Positions 27,280 to 36,573 of a stretch of DNA of 64,000 nucleotides are shown here, piece by piece; position 1 is the stretch's first letter, and each line of letters starts with the position of its first letter. Below the pieces are notes generated by a model. It searched no databases. It worked only from the letters and a program-made list of their open reading frames with translations, and was not told the origin of the DNA. A program made the translations under genes and the position numbers. Where the stretch lies: contig CAWFAI010000011.1 in NCBI GenBank assembly GCA_963813725.1, forward strand, positions 15,605-79,604, in the 5' to 3' direction. This DNA is from VGBV01 sp963813725 (GTDB lineage: Bacteria > Actinomycetota > Thermoleophilia > Solirubrobacterales > 70-9).

Positions 27280-27302
27280 TTCTTTGAATGTGATTCAAAG
27301 AA
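27280..27302. promoter_or_regulatory. perfect palindromic operator between potD-like and tetR genes
   Basis: Arms TTCTTTGAAT and ATTCAAAGAA are perfect inverted repeats separated by GTG. The site is AT-rich in very GC-rich DNA, 25 bases before the PotD start and 65 before the TetR start. It is the obvious binding site for the divergent TetR regulator and probably controls both directions. Confidence 0.8.
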
Positions 27303-27366
27303 CACGCTATCGCATTCACGCTTGGATATCACCTGATTCCGAGATCGCGTCAAATAACCTTCAGGG

Positions 27367-27987
27367 ATGCGACCGAAGCGGCAAGGAGAGCGGCGGGCTC
27401 AGCTGGCGCGGGCGGCGCGGGAGGTGCTGCTGACGCAGGGCGCGGTCGGGGTACGGATCAAGGACATCGCCGCGCGTGCCGGAATGGCCCCGAGCTCGGT
27501 CCTCTACTACTACCCCGACATCGCCGAGCTGCTGCTGGAGGTGACCCGTGGGGCGATGGACCGCTACGCCGAGGGGAGGGCCCGCGCCATCCGCGAGCTA
27601 CCAGGCGCGCAGGCGCAGCTCCGCCACGCGATCCAGCTCGGTGTCCCCACCGGGCCGGACGACGACGAGAGCCGGCTGCTCTATGAGCTGGACGCGCTGA
27701 CGGGCACGAGCTCGGCGTTCAGCGTGCTGAGCTCGGCCTTCTACGACCGCCAGGTGGAGCTCTACGCCGGGATTCTGCGCGGCGGCGTGGCGGCCGGCGA
27801 GCTGCACCTGGCTGCGAGCCCCGAGGCGATCGCCCGCGGGATCGTGGCGATGGAGGACGGGCTGGGGCTGCAGGTCGTGATCGGCCATCCCGGCCTGGGC
27901 GCGGCCGAAGCCGAGCGAATCCTGCTCGACCACGTCGGGGCGCTCACCGGGGTGGATCTGACGGCGTCGACGGTCGCCGCGGGCTGA
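27367..27987 (+). CDS. TetR-family transcriptional regulator
   Basis: A 206-residue regulator. The N-terminal HTH (residues about 10-55: AREVLLTQGAVGVRIKDIAARAGMAPSSVLYYYPD) is a standard TetR DNA-binding domain of the BetI-like type; the C-terminal helical domain should bind an inducer. It is divergent from the amine-utilisation operon with a perfect palindromic operator between them, so it most likely represses that operon and itself until an amine or derived aldehyde is present. Confidence 0.93.
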   Translation: MRPKRQGERRAQLARAAREVLLTQGAVGVRIKDIAARAGMAPSSVLYYYPDIAELLLEVTRGAMDRYAEGRARAIRELPGAQAQLRHAIQLGVPTGPDDDESRLLYELDALTGTSSAFSVLSSAFYDRQVELYAGILRGGVAAGELHLAASPEAIARGIVAMEDGLGLQVVIGHPGLGAAEAERILLDHVGALTGVDLTASTVAAG

Positions 27988-28285
27988 TCAGGGGCAGCCG
28001 TCCTGGCCCGAGGGGCCGCAGGGGAAGCTGATGCCGTTGAGGAAGATGAAGTCGCCGTCCTCCCAGGGGGTGTCCAGGTCCACCGCGCCGTCGGAGGTGA
28101 CATCGAGGCGAAAGAGCTGCGGCGCGTCCTCGAGCACCGCGAACACGTGGCGCTCGGCCGGGCGGAAGCCCGGGGGCAGGACGAAGATCGGCCCCAGGGT
28201 GACCGGGGTGTCGCTGTTGGTGAACCCGCTGATCGATCCCTGCAGGCGGACGATCCCGAACGGACCGGCGCGTCGCTGGCTACTT
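27988..28285 (-). pseudogene. C-terminal fragment of a tail-fibre-like protein
   Basis: An open frame with no plausible start ends at TGA 27988-27990. Its translation includes VRLQGSISGFTNSDTPVTLG, PIFVLPPGFRPAERHVFAV, FRLDVTSDGAVDLDTPWEDG and FIFLNGISF. This LPPGFRP...G.v...LNGISF pattern is the usual C-terminal beta-module of hypothetical phage-tail or collagen-like proteins. Only about 95 codons remain, ending inside the amine-oxidase gene, so it appears to be a remnant. Confidence 0.45.
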
Positions 28286-29602
28286 CCCGCCCAGCGCCGC
28301 CGCGGCGGCCGCCCGACCCGTCCTCACGGCGCCCTCCATGTAGCCGCAGACCCACTGGTCCGAGCCGCAGACGTAGAAGGGCGGCTCGTGGGTCCCGTGC
28401 AGCGGGCCGACGGCCATCACATCGCCGGGGCGCCACTGGGTGATGTAGCCCTGGGTCCAGGGATCGACGCCCCAGCGGCGCATGAAGACCCGGCCGGGGT
28501 CGGCGGCGCCCTCGCCGAGGGCCGCGACGAGCTCGGCGGTCAGCTCCTCCTGTAGCAGGTGCTCGGGGGTGGCGAGCAGGGGCGCCAGCCGCTCAGGCGG
28601 GGTCAGGGTCGAGAGGATCCCGTCCACCTGGGCCCAGACTCCCCCGATCAGCCCAGTCTCGCCGTAGACCTCGCCGTTCTGCCCGGCCTCCTGCCAGAAG
28701 GACTTCTCGTAGGTGAAGACGGTCTTGGCGGCGAGGGCGTGGCGCTGGCGATGTAGCGAGGCGAGCCGCTCGTCCGAGACGCCCTCCACCTGGATGTCGC
28801 GCAGCGGCCCGACCGGGACGGCCGAGATGACGGCGTCGCAGTCGAAGCGCTCGCCGTTGCGGCCGATGACGACGCAACCGGACGCGCTGACCCGGATGCG
28901 ATCCACCGGCGCCGCGTAGCGGATGCGGTGGGCGCCGACCTCCTCGGCCAGCCGCAGCGGCACGGTCCCCGACCCCTCGGCGACTCGCTGGGACTCCCAG
29001 CTCTCGTACTCGTAGAAGCCGGTGGCGCCCGCGACGGCCTGCTTGCGCAGCTCGGACAGCAGCGAGGTGCGCTCGATCGACTCCGAGCTCAGCGCCAGCG
29101 CGAACAGCTCGCGCATGCGGACCGCGTTGGCCGTCGCACCCGCGTCGCGCATCCAGGCGCCGAGCGAGAGCCGGTCCAGGCGCTCGGCCTCGGGGTGCTT
29201 CCAGGGGTCGTCGGGATCGACGCTGCGGGTCAGCTCGCGGAATTTCTCCTCGGTCTCGGCGTAGCTCGCTCGGTCGGCGTCGCTCATCCACGGGTAGCCG
29301 TCGCCGACGAACCGGCCCTCGGCGAGCATGAAGGTCTCCTCGCCCGGGTCGTCGGCGAAGGAGGCCTCGAGCGTCAGGCCCAGCTCTGCGACCAGCGCGC
29401 AGTAGGCCTCCTGGAACGGGCCGGTCAGCTCGCCGCCGAGCTGCACCAGCCGCCCGTCGGGGAGCTGCGTCTGCACCACGCGCCCGCCCGGGCGGTCGCG
29501 CGCCTCGAGCACGACCACATCGGCGCCGCCGGCAGCCAGATCGCGGGCGGCAGAGAGCCCGGCCAGCCCGGCTCCGACCACCACCACGTCGTGCTTCGAC
29601 AT
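28280..29602 (-). CDS. flavin-containing amine oxidase (second copy)
   Basis: A 440-residue FAD-dependent amine oxidase. VVVVGAGLAGLSAARDL and EARDRPGGRV bind the ADP part of FAD; CGYMEGAVRTGRAAA at the end is the second FAD-contact region. Compared with the 23032 gene it lacks FAGEH and has YVCGSDQWVCGYMEGA, suggesting a different substrate. It is transcribed toward the TetR gene, with which it is convergent apart from the small fragment between. Together the two oxidases make this a dedicated amine-degradation locus. Confidence 0.92.
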   Translation of the reverse strand: MSKHDVVVVGAGLAGLSAARDLAAGGADVVVLEARDRPGGRVVQTQLPDGRLVQLGGELTGPFQEAYCALVAELGLTLEASFADDPGEETFMLAEGRFVGDGYPWMSDADRASYAETEEKFRELTRSVDPDDPWKHPEAERLDRLSLGAWMRDAGATANAVRMRELFALALSSESIERTSLLSELRKQAVAGATGFYEYESWESQRVAEGSGTVPLRLAEEVGAHRIRYAAPVDRIRVSASGCVVIGRNGERFDCDAVISAVPVGPLRDIQVEGVSDERLASLHRQRHALAAKTVFTYEKSFWQEAGQNGEVYGETGLIGGVWAQVDGILSTLTPPERLAPLLATPEHLLQEELTAELVAALGEGAADPGRVFMRRWGVDPWTQGYITQWRPGDVMAVGPLHGTHEPPFYVCGSDQWVCGYMEGAVRTGRAAAAAALGGK

Positions 29603-29699
29603 CAGGGCTCCTCTCCCTCACCGCCGGGGCGGACAACCCTCCGGCGCGAAAACTGAATCGTGGCTCAGGCTATCGCTGCGGCGTATAGAGTGGCTGCCG

Positions 29700-30680
29700 A
29701 TGGGGAAGAGGGCCTGGATGGCGATCGCCGCGGTCCTGGCGCTGGTCGCGGCCGGCGCTGTGCTCACCGCCTGCGGAGACGACTCGGAGGAGACCGAGGT
29801 CACCGCGATGAGCTTCAACACCTGGGGCGGCGGCGCCAACGAGAAGAAGCCGATCGACGAGACGGTGGCGGCGATCCAGGCCGCGGAGGCCGACGTGATC
29901 GGCGTCCAGGAGACGCGGCTGGAGGGACCGCTGTGCACGGCCGAGTTCTGCCCGCCGCGCGGCCCCAGCGTCGCCCAGGAGCTGGCCGACGCGCTGGGCT
30001 ACGAGGTCTATGAGCAGAAGGCGGTGAACGAGGCGCTGTGGGCGAACGCGATCCTGAGCCGCTACCCGATCAAGGGCGCGACCCCGAATGACCTCGGCGT
30101 CGAGCTGGACGTCGACGGTCGCTCGGTCTACGCCTTCAACATCCACCTCGACGACGCTCCCTACCAGCCCTACCAGCTGCTCGACATCAAGTACGGGAAG
30201 GCGCCGTTCATCGACACCGCCGAGCAGGCGGTCGCCTCGGCCGAGGAGACCCGCGGCCCGGCGATCGAGCTGCTGCGCGAGGACCTGGCCGAGGCGGACG
30301 ACGCCGACGCCGCCTTCGTCTTCGGCGACTTCAACGAGCCCTCGGGCCGCGACTGGACCGAGGAGGCGGTCGCCGCAGGCAACCAGCCGATCGCCGTGGA
30401 CTGGCCCAGCTCGCAGGCGGTCGAGGACGAGGGCTTCGTGGACGCCTACCGCGAGGCGAACCCCGACCCGGTCGAGAAGCCCGCCTTCACCTGGACGCCG
30501 ACCAGCAAGCCGACCGTGAAGTGGGACCACCACGACCGCATCGACTACGTCTTCGCCCGCGGAGACGACCTGACGGTCGAGGACGCCTCGATCGTCGGCG
30601 AGGCCGAGGGCACCTCGGAGATCGTCGTCGACCCGTGGCCCAGCGACCACCGCGCGGTGGTCGCGACCGTCGGCTTCTAG
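29700..30680 (+). CDS. lipoprotein of the endonuclease/exonuclease/phosphatase family
   Basis: A 326-residue exported protein. The lipobox VLTACGDD puts the lipidated Cys near residue 25. The EEP fold is seen in MSFNTWGGG, ADVIGVQETR (metal-binding Glu), HLDD in YAFNIHLDD, FVFGDFNEPSG (Asp/Asn) and the final PWPSDHRAVVATV (catalytic His). These make a full active site. Surface EEP enzymes hydrolyse phosphodiesters, inositol phosphates or nucleic acid; the sequence alone does not choose. TATAGAGTGGC lies just before the start. Confidence 0.92.
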   Translation: MGKRAWMAIAAVLALVAAGAVLTACGDDSEETEVTAMSFNTWGGGANEKKPIDETVAAIQAAEADVIGVQETRLEGPLCTAEFCPPRGPSVAQELADALGYEVYEQKAVNEALWANAILSRYPIKGATPNDLGVELDVDGRSVYAFNIHLDDAPYQPYQLLDIKYGKAPFIDTAEQAVASAEETRGPAIELLREDLAEADDADAAFVFGDFNEPSGRDWTEEAVAAGNQPIAVDWPSSQAVEDEGFVDAYREANPDPVEKPAFTWTPTSKPTVKWDHHDRIDYVFARGDDLTVEDASIVGEAEGTSEIVVDPWPSDHRAVVATVGF

Positions 30681-30720
30681 CTGCGACCGCGCGGTGGACG
30701 CGAGGGGCCTCGCAGCGCGG

Positions 30721-31849
30721 TTAGTAAACGACCACCGCGGTTCCCAGCGGACGCGAACTTGTAGAGGCCCCTGGCCTCGGGCGCGGGGACGCGGACGCAT
30801 CCGTGTGACGCCGGGTAGGTGGGCACGTCCGGGTACTCGTGGAAGGCGATGCCGTTGTTGAAGTAGGAGGCGTACGGAAGCCAGGTCTGGAACGGCACCG
30901 ACCACGACTGCAGCTCCTTGCGGAAGACCTCGTAGCGCCCGCTGGGGGTGATCGTTCCCGGCGCGCCGCTCGAGGTGTGGATCGCGCGCTTGGTGCGCCC
31001 GCCCTCCACCAGCAGGGTCACGCCCCGCTCGCGATAGACCTCGAGCCGCTTGGCCGGACCGCCCGGCCGCGGCTTCGGCCGCCGCGCCCTCTGCAGCGCC
31101 CGGGCGGTGATCGGGCCGACGACGCCGTCGCGGCCAAGGCCCTCCCACGACTGGAACGCGATCACCGCCTGGGTGGTGTGGTAGCCGGCGGCGCCGTCGA
31201 TGGCGCGTTTCGGCAGGTATGCCAGCTTCGCGAGCTTCGTCTGGACCGCGCGGGTCCCGGGCAGCTTCGGCCCCCTGGCCCTGACCGCCGTCCTCGGCCC
31301 TCGCTTGGGCGCCGCCAGCTCGCGGCGATCGACCCTGGGCTCGACCACCGTGCCGCCCGCGAGGATGCGCGCGTTCTCGATGCCCTCGAACTGGGTCAGC
31401 GTGTAGGTCACCTGGGCCACGCGGGCGTCCAGGTCCGCCTCCTGCTCACGGCTGCGCTGGGCGGGATCGGCCGGGACGCCGCCCGCGAACTCGGGCGAGA
31501 GCTTCACGATCGCCGTCCCGCCCTCCCCCACGTCGAGCTCCTCCAGCGAGGCGCCCTCGGGGATCTGGGTCTCCACAGGGACATCGCCGGTGGCGCGCTG
31601 CCCGGCGGCCGGCCCGTCGAGCAGCTCCCGCACGGCTGCCCTGGGTCCGGCGTCCGGCGAGTCGGCCTCCACCGGCTCGAACTGCTCCCCCGCCGTGAAG
31701 AAGAGCTTCGCGCCCTCGGCCGCCCGCCGGTCCGAGTCCCCTCCGTCATCCCCGCCCCCGCAGCCCGCGACCCCACCGCCCGCGATCAGCATCAGCGCGG
31801 CCGCGCCGGCCGCGGCGCCCCTGCGCATCCATGTTCCGGCCGCCCTCAC
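30721..31849 (-). CDS. L,D-transpeptidase lipoprotein with GerMN and peptidoglycan-binding domains
   Basis: A cell-wall cross-linking enzyme forming 3-3 bonds. Signal with lipobox (GGGVAGCGGG), GerMN-like domain at about 45-170, PG-binding_1 motif (AAGYHTTQAVIAFQSWEGLGRDGVVGP) at about 200-240 and a YkuD domain whose catalytic site reads SHGCVRVPA near 360. As sequenced the frame runs to 30677, but removing one T at 30741-30742 gives the classical ending ASAGTAVVVY with TAA at 30721, so I prefer that end. The gene is convergent with the EEP lipoprotein. Confidence 0.9.
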
Positions 31850-31868
31850 CGGGCGAGAGGCTAGTCGC

Positions 31869-32696
31869 CTAGACCTTGCGGTATCGCGACTCGAAGAAGG
31901 CGCAGTAGCCGCCGTAGACCAGCAGCCCCACCGCGACGATGCCCAGGATGACCGGGCCGAGGCTCTGGCTCGCGAGCTCCTGAAGCGCCCCGTCGAGGCC
32001 GATCGCCTCCTTGGGATCGTGCTCGACCGCGGCCTTGATCAGGAAGGCGCCGATCATGGACGAGACCACCGCCAGCGCCGCGTGCCCGGCGGTCCCGGCG
32101 ACGGTCGCGACGCGCTCCTCGTGCTCGTTCATCCGCTCGAGCTCGAGTTGCTCCATGAACTTGTGCGAGGCCGACCTGTAGGCCTCATAGGCCCCGACCC
32201 CGATCAGGACGGCGCCGATCGCGATCACCAGCGCGACGCCGTAGGGCTCATCCAGCAGGGACTTGGTGACGCTGTCGGGCTCGGTCTCGCTGTGGGCGTG
32301 GTCAGTGGTCAGGAAGCGGACGGTGTAGATGAACAGCCCGGCGTAGGTGACCGCCAGCGCCACCGAGCCGATGCGCTCGGCGGTGGCGTGCGGGCCGCTC
32401 TCGCCCGGCGGGCCCCAGATCGCGATCTTCAGCCGCCAGAGCACGTATCCGGCAAGCCCGATCGCGAGCAGGACCAGCAGCACCTCCCCGAACGGCTGCT
32501 CGGAGATGGCCGCGATCGCGCCCTCCTCGGGTTGGGCCTTGTTGCGATCGCCCAAGGCGACGTCGAGCGCGATCATCGCGACGACCCCGTAGAGGAGCCC
32601 CTTGGCGATGAAGCCGAGGCGGCCGAGGCCCTTGGCGGGTGCGCTGTGAGCGCCGCGGTGCGCGCCGCGCTTGGCCGTCCTCGCTCCGGCGCTCAT
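31869..32696 (-). CDS. DUF1206 membrane protein
   Basis: A 275-residue membrane protein with six helices arranged as three two-helix repeats (about 28-90, 110-170, 200-268), the DUF1206 pattern. The repeat starts GRLGFIAKGLLYGVVAMIAL, ERIGSVALAVTYAGLFI and GTAGHAALAVVSSMIGAFLI are clear. Function is unknown; it is frequent in actinobacteria and sometimes stress-induced. It lies 20 bases upstream of the transpeptidase gene on the same strand. Confidence 0.92.
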   Translation of the reverse strand: MSAGARTAKRGAHRGAHSAPAKGLGRLGFIAKGLLYGVVAMIALDVALGDRNKAQPEEGAIAAISEQPFGEVLLVLLAIGLAGYVLWRLKIAIWGPPGESGPHATAERIGSVALAVTYAGLFIYTVRFLTTDHAHSETEPDSVTKSLLDEPYGVALVIAIGAVLIGVGAYEAYRSASHKFMEQLELERMNEHEERVATVAGTAGHAALAVVSSMIGAFLIKAAVEHDPKEAIGLDGALQELASQSLGPVILGIVAVGLLVYGGYCAFFESRYRKV

Positions 32697-32740
32697 GGTT
32701 CTGGAGGATTGCCGATGCGCCCGACGGGTAAACCTCCGGC

Positions 32741-33016
32741 GTGACGACCGAGCGAGAGCGAGGTATCCCGGACGAATCCGAGGTCGCGGCCGAGGAAGGC
32801 CGGACCGCCTTGCGCGTCGAGCGGGGAGCCCCCTCCTGGCTCAACGTTCCCCTCTACGGCGTGCTGGTGATCGGCATCCTCTTCATCTTCATGTCCCTGA
32901 TCCTGGGCTGGGCTCCCGGGTTCCTGCTGATCGGCGTCGTGATCGCGATCGTCGGCCTCGGGATCGCGCTCAACCCACGCCGCTCCTCCCCCGCCGGCGG
33001 CACGCAGGACGACTGA
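32741..33016 (+). CDS. small two-helix membrane protein
   Basis: A 91-residue protein with a charged N-terminus of about 35 residues, then two membrane helices (VPLYGVLVIGILFIFMSLIL and FLLIGVVIAIVGLGIAL) and a short hydrophilic tail. GTG or ATG usage at 32741 is plausible and the frame is closed by TGA 33016. No motif is recognised. It is followed after 18 bases by a 35-residue hydrophobic ORF, with which it may be cotranscribed. Confidence 0.7.
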   Translation: MTTERERGIPDESEVAAEEGRTALRVERGAPSWLNVPLYGVLVIGILFIFMSLILGWAPGFLLIGVVIAIVGLGIALNPRRSSPAGGTQDD

Positions 33017-33034
33017 GAGCGCGGCGCAGACCCT

Positions 33035-33142
33035 CTGTTCCTCTTCTTCTCCAACACCCTCGGCTGCGCCGGCTCTCTGCTCGTCTCGCTCGCCGTCACC
33101 GCAGTGCTGCTGCTGGTGCTGGGCGTGATCGAACTCGGCTGA
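33035..33142 (+). CDS. 35-residue membrane peptide (FLFFSNTLGCAGS type)
   Basis: The ORF ends at TGA 33142 and reads FLFFSNTLGCAGSLLVSLAV followed by a Leu/Val-rich helix. It resembles small actinobacterial proteins beginning MFxFFSNxLGCLGS. No ATG or GTG precedes the motif; CTG 33035 is the only near start, so either a non-canonical start is used or a base is misread. Function unknown. Confidence 0.45.
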   Translation: MFLFFSNTLGCAGSLLVSLAVTAVLLLVLGVIELG

Positions 33143-33224
33143 GTGTGCCCAGTTGCATCTTGGTCGCGACCGCGATGCCGTACCTTCTTAATCGTTCGAT
33201 GCTGTCGCGGCAAAGGAGAAAGAC

Positions 33225-33885
33225 ATGGGATTGAAGATCGGCGACACCGCACCTGACTTCGAGGCTGACTCGACCGAGGGCAGGATCAAGCTTCCACGAC
33301 TGGCTCGGCGACAGCTGGGGCGTCCTCTTCTCCCACCCCAAGGACTTCACGCCCGTCTGCACCACCGAGCTGGGCTACATGGCCAACGCCAAGCCCGAGT
33401 TCGACAAGCGCGACGTCAAGATCATCGGGCTCTCGGTTGATCCCACTGACAAGCACGAGGAGTGGGCCAAGGACATCGAGGAGACCCAGGGCACGGCGCC
33501 CAACTACCCGCTGATCGCGGACGCCGATTTTCGGGTCTCGAAGCTCTACGACATGCTCCCCGCCGAGGTCGAGGGCGATCCGGCCGACCGCACGCCGGCC
33601 GACAACCAGACCGTTCGCAACGTCGTCGTCGTGGGCCCCGACAAGAAGGTGAAGCTGATCCTGGTCTACCCGATGACGACCGGTCGCAACTTCGACGAGG
33701 TCCTGCGCGTGATCGACTCGCTGCAGCTCACCGCCAACCACAAGGTCGCCACCCCGGTCAACTGGAAGCAGGGCGACGACGTGATCATCGCCGGCTCGGT
33801 CAGCGACGACGAGGCCAAGGAGACCTACCCGGACGGCTGGGAGTCGCCGAAGCCCTACATCAGGATCGTTCCGCAGCCGAAGTAG
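33225..33885 (+). CDS. 1-Cys peroxiredoxin (Prx6 type), +1 frameshift
   Basis: It reduces peroxides through a catalytic Cys. The start MGLKIGDTAPDFEADSTEGRIK is normal, then the frame is broken by one extra base in the CTTCC run at about 33291-33294. After repair it reads FHDWLGDSWGVLFSHPKDFTPVCTTELG, with the peroxidatic Cys in FTPVCTTELG, and continues MANAKPEFDKRDVKIIGLSVDP to a long Prx6 C-terminal domain (VATPVNWKQGDDVIIAGSVSDDEA). Length about 219 residues. GGAGAAAGAC precedes the ATG. Everything but the single base fits a functional gene. Confidence 0.88.
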
Positions 33886-33894
33886 GCGAGGGGG

Positions 33895-35776
33895 TCAGCG
33901 CTTCTTCTTCTTCTTTTTTTTCTTCTTGCAGCGCTTCTTGGCCTTGCCCTTCTTGCGCTTGCTCTTCTTGGCCTTCCCCTTCTTCTTGCCCTTCCGCTTC
34001 TTCTTGCAGCTCTTCTTCTTGCCTGCCACTCCGGCGGCATCGAGCGCGTTGGGGTCGAGCCGCACCGGGCGCGAGACCGAGGGGACGCCCTGCTGGTTCA
34101 GCAGGAACAGCATGTAGTAACCGGGCGGCGCCACGTTGGCGCTGGGCGGTGCGACCACGTTGATGCCGACACCATCGACAATGCTCGAGACCGCGAGCTC
34201 GACGTGGCGCTGGTTCATGTCGTAGCCGTGGGTGGTCGCGGCCGGTGCCATCAGCACCGCCCGTGAGACCTTGCTGGGACTCTTGACGCCGAACTTGTCA
34301 CCCCACTTGACGGCGGTGGGAGCGGCGCTGATTGCCGGTCGCGCCCCCTTGAACAGGTATGGCGGGGAGTAGATCTCGGCCGTGTCCGAGGTGACTCCGC
34401 CGTTGTAGTTGTCGCCGGCCGAGAGCACCCGTCCGTCCGGGAGCAGCGCGGCCGTTGAGTGGTAGGCGCGCCCCTCCGCCTGCGAGGCACCGAGACGCCA
34501 CGAGCCGCTTGTCGGGTCATAGATCTCGATCTGCCGCTGCTCGTCCTCGAACGTGTACAGACCCTGGGCGCCGGAGCCGACCCCGCCGCCGACCGCGACC
34601 TTCGAGCCGTCGGGCAGCAGCACGGTGTTGTGGTGGCTGCGCCCGATGTTCAGCGAGGGAGCGGGCTGCCAGCCCTGCCCCGGGTTCGCGTCGTCGATCG
34701 TCTCCGCCGTGCGCAGGGCGCTGTCGGACGGCGTGCCGCCCATGATCGTCACCTTGCTCGACCCGGCGGGGGGGCCCGGCTCCAGCACCGAGGTGCTCCA
34801 GAGGCGGTAATCGGAGAAGTTGGGGAGATCCTGCCAGCTGAAGGCGTTGCCCGGCGCCGGGCCGACCGGGTTGAAAGACCAGCTGTCGAAGGGATCGGGG
34901 CCGGCGACCAGCGTGCGGCCGCTCGGCATCAGGAAGTTGCGCGGATAGAGCTCCCCCTGGTCGGTCGGCTGGCCGGCCGCCCCGCGCGTGGCGATCGTCG
35001 TGATCTGGCCGACGCCGTTCATGTTGGGGCTGGGCGTGAACAGCTCGATCGTCGTTGTTCTTCGCGGGGGTGCCGCTTTCGTCGTAGCCGTCCATGATCA
35101 CGACCCGCCCATCCGGCTGCAGCACCTGGCTCGGATACCAGCGCCCGTGCGGCATCGAGGGCTGCTCGGTCCAGGTCTCGTTGAAGGGGTTGAACGTGTA
35201 GACCCTGTTCAGGCCCTGCCAGTCGGTCGTGCCGTCCTCGTACCGGAGGTTGCCGCCGGTGACCAGGACCCGGCCGTCGGCGAGCAGCACCTGGCCGGCG
35301 CACCAGATGTTGGCCGCCTTCGTCTGCCCCGGGTTGTCGGGGTCCGGCACCTGCGGGGGATCGACGCGGGTGGAGGCGCCTGTGGCCGGATTCCAGAGCC
35401 AGGCCTGGGCTGTGTTGTCGCGCGCCTCCGGCGAGAGCGGATAGGACCACCACATCACCTTGCCGGTCGGCAACACGACCGTATGGATCCCGAACACCGG
35501 GATCGGGAACGGCGCCCCCCACTGGCCGACCTGCGACGGCGGACCGACGGCCGCGATGGTCGCGTCGGAGCCGTCCTCGGCGTCCGAGGGATCGCCCAGT
35601 TCCGAGGAGCGCGACGCCTGCGCTGCCAGGCTGCGCTGCAGGGCGTGCTCGGCGGCGTGCTGGGGACCGAGCGCCTGGGTTTCGACCCGGCGGATCTCGG
35701 CCTCGTCCAGGCCAGCGGGCAAGACCGGTGAATGCGCTGCCGACGCCGCCTGGGGGATCAGGACCGACCCAATCAA
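33895..35776 (-). CDS. secreted galactose-oxidase-like kelch protein (DUF1929) with lysine-rich tail, frameshifted
   Basis: An exported kelch-propeller protein related to galactose oxidase or glyoxal oxidase. The signal (LLLIGSVLIPQAASA) is at the start of the frame; TTG 35776 is the listed start, but the positively charged n-region continues upstream and the true start is unclear. It has HTVVLPTGKVMWWS, VLVTGGN, RWYPSQVLQPDGRVVIMDGYDE, then one extra base near 35054, then HHNTVLLPDGSKVAVGGG, HSTAALLPDGRVLSAGDN and a DUF1929 domain (TTHGYDMNQRHVEL, PPGYYMLFLLN). The tail of about 45 residues is mostly Lys. It is a close paralogue of the 47-52 kb giant protein. The Cys-Tyr cofactor of true galactose oxidase cannot be confirmed. 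Confidence 0.85.
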
Positions 35777-36005
35777 GAGAAGGCAGGCCAGCGCGATACC
35801 CGCTCGTTGGCTGCGGCGATCCGGCCGCCGGTGGCCGCGGCGGCGCGATTTCCTCGGGCAAAGCGGTGCTCTGGTGCAGCGGGACCCTCCCTCGTGCGAT
35901 GCGGCGACAAAACCCCCACCCGTGCCACTACGGGTACAGACAGGCTAGCGGCCGGAGACGAGGGTGTCCACCGGCAACCGTCAGCCGCCGACGCCCGGAC
36001 GTCGG

Positions 36006-36569
36006 CTAAGCGCCCCGGCGGCCCAGCAGGTGGTTGGTCACCTCGGCCAGGGCGATCCCGATCAGGGAGCCGGCGATGACGTCGGTCGGGAAGTGGACGC
36101 CCGTGTGGACCCGGGAGTAGGCGACGACCGCCGCCAGCACGGTGAGGGGCGGGGTCGCCGCCGGCATCCCGTGGCCCGCGCCGGCCGCGAAGGCGAAGGC
36201 CGCGGCCGAATGGCCCGAGGGGAACGACGCCGAGATCGGCATCCGCACTTCCCGGTCGGGCGGCGGCTCGCGGTCGCGGACCGGCCTGGCACGGCGCAGC
36301 GCCGGCTTCACGGCCACGTTCACGATTGCGGCGGTGACGCCCACCGACGCGAGGCCGCGCCACGCGGCGCGCCGGCCGCCCGAGCCGCCCGCGATCGCGA
36401 GCGCGGCCGCGGCGGCGATCGAGAGACGGGAGTAGTCGGCGGCGCTGGTGACAGCACCCATCGCCCGGTCCAGCTCGGGCGTCGGGGTCTCGGCGATGGC
36501 GACGAGGACCGCCTTGTCGAGCGCGTCGAGCTCGGCGAGCGCGCGCTGACCTCGTGCTCCTTCCGTCAC
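36006..36569 (-). CDS. PAP2-family membrane phosphatase
   Basis: A 187-residue integral membrane phosphatase. The three-part PAP2 signature is complete: KPALRRARP, PSGHSAAAFAF and RVHTGVHFPTDVIAG (catalytic His in both latter motifs). Typical substrates are phosphatidate, undecaprenyl pyrophosphate or similar lipid phosphates. It starts 4 bases from the end of the diacylglycerol-kinase-like gene on the same strand, so the operon pairs a lipid kinase with a lipid phosphatase. Confidence 0.93.
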   Translation of the reverse strand: MTEGARGQRALAELDALDKAVLVAIAETPTPELDRAMGAVTSAADYSRLSIAAAAALAIAGGSGGRRAAWRGLASVGVTAAIVNVAVKPALRRARPVRDREPPPDREVRMPISASFPSGHSAAAFAFAAGAGHGMPAATPPLTVLAAVVAYSRVHTGVHFPTDVIAGSLIGIALAEVTNHLLGRRGA

Positions 36570-36573
36570 GCGA

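Noticed and set aside
33900..34020. Low-complexity CTTCTT tract as a regulatory or structural element
   Set aside because: It is simply the coding strand complement of the Lys-rich tail of the kelch protein.
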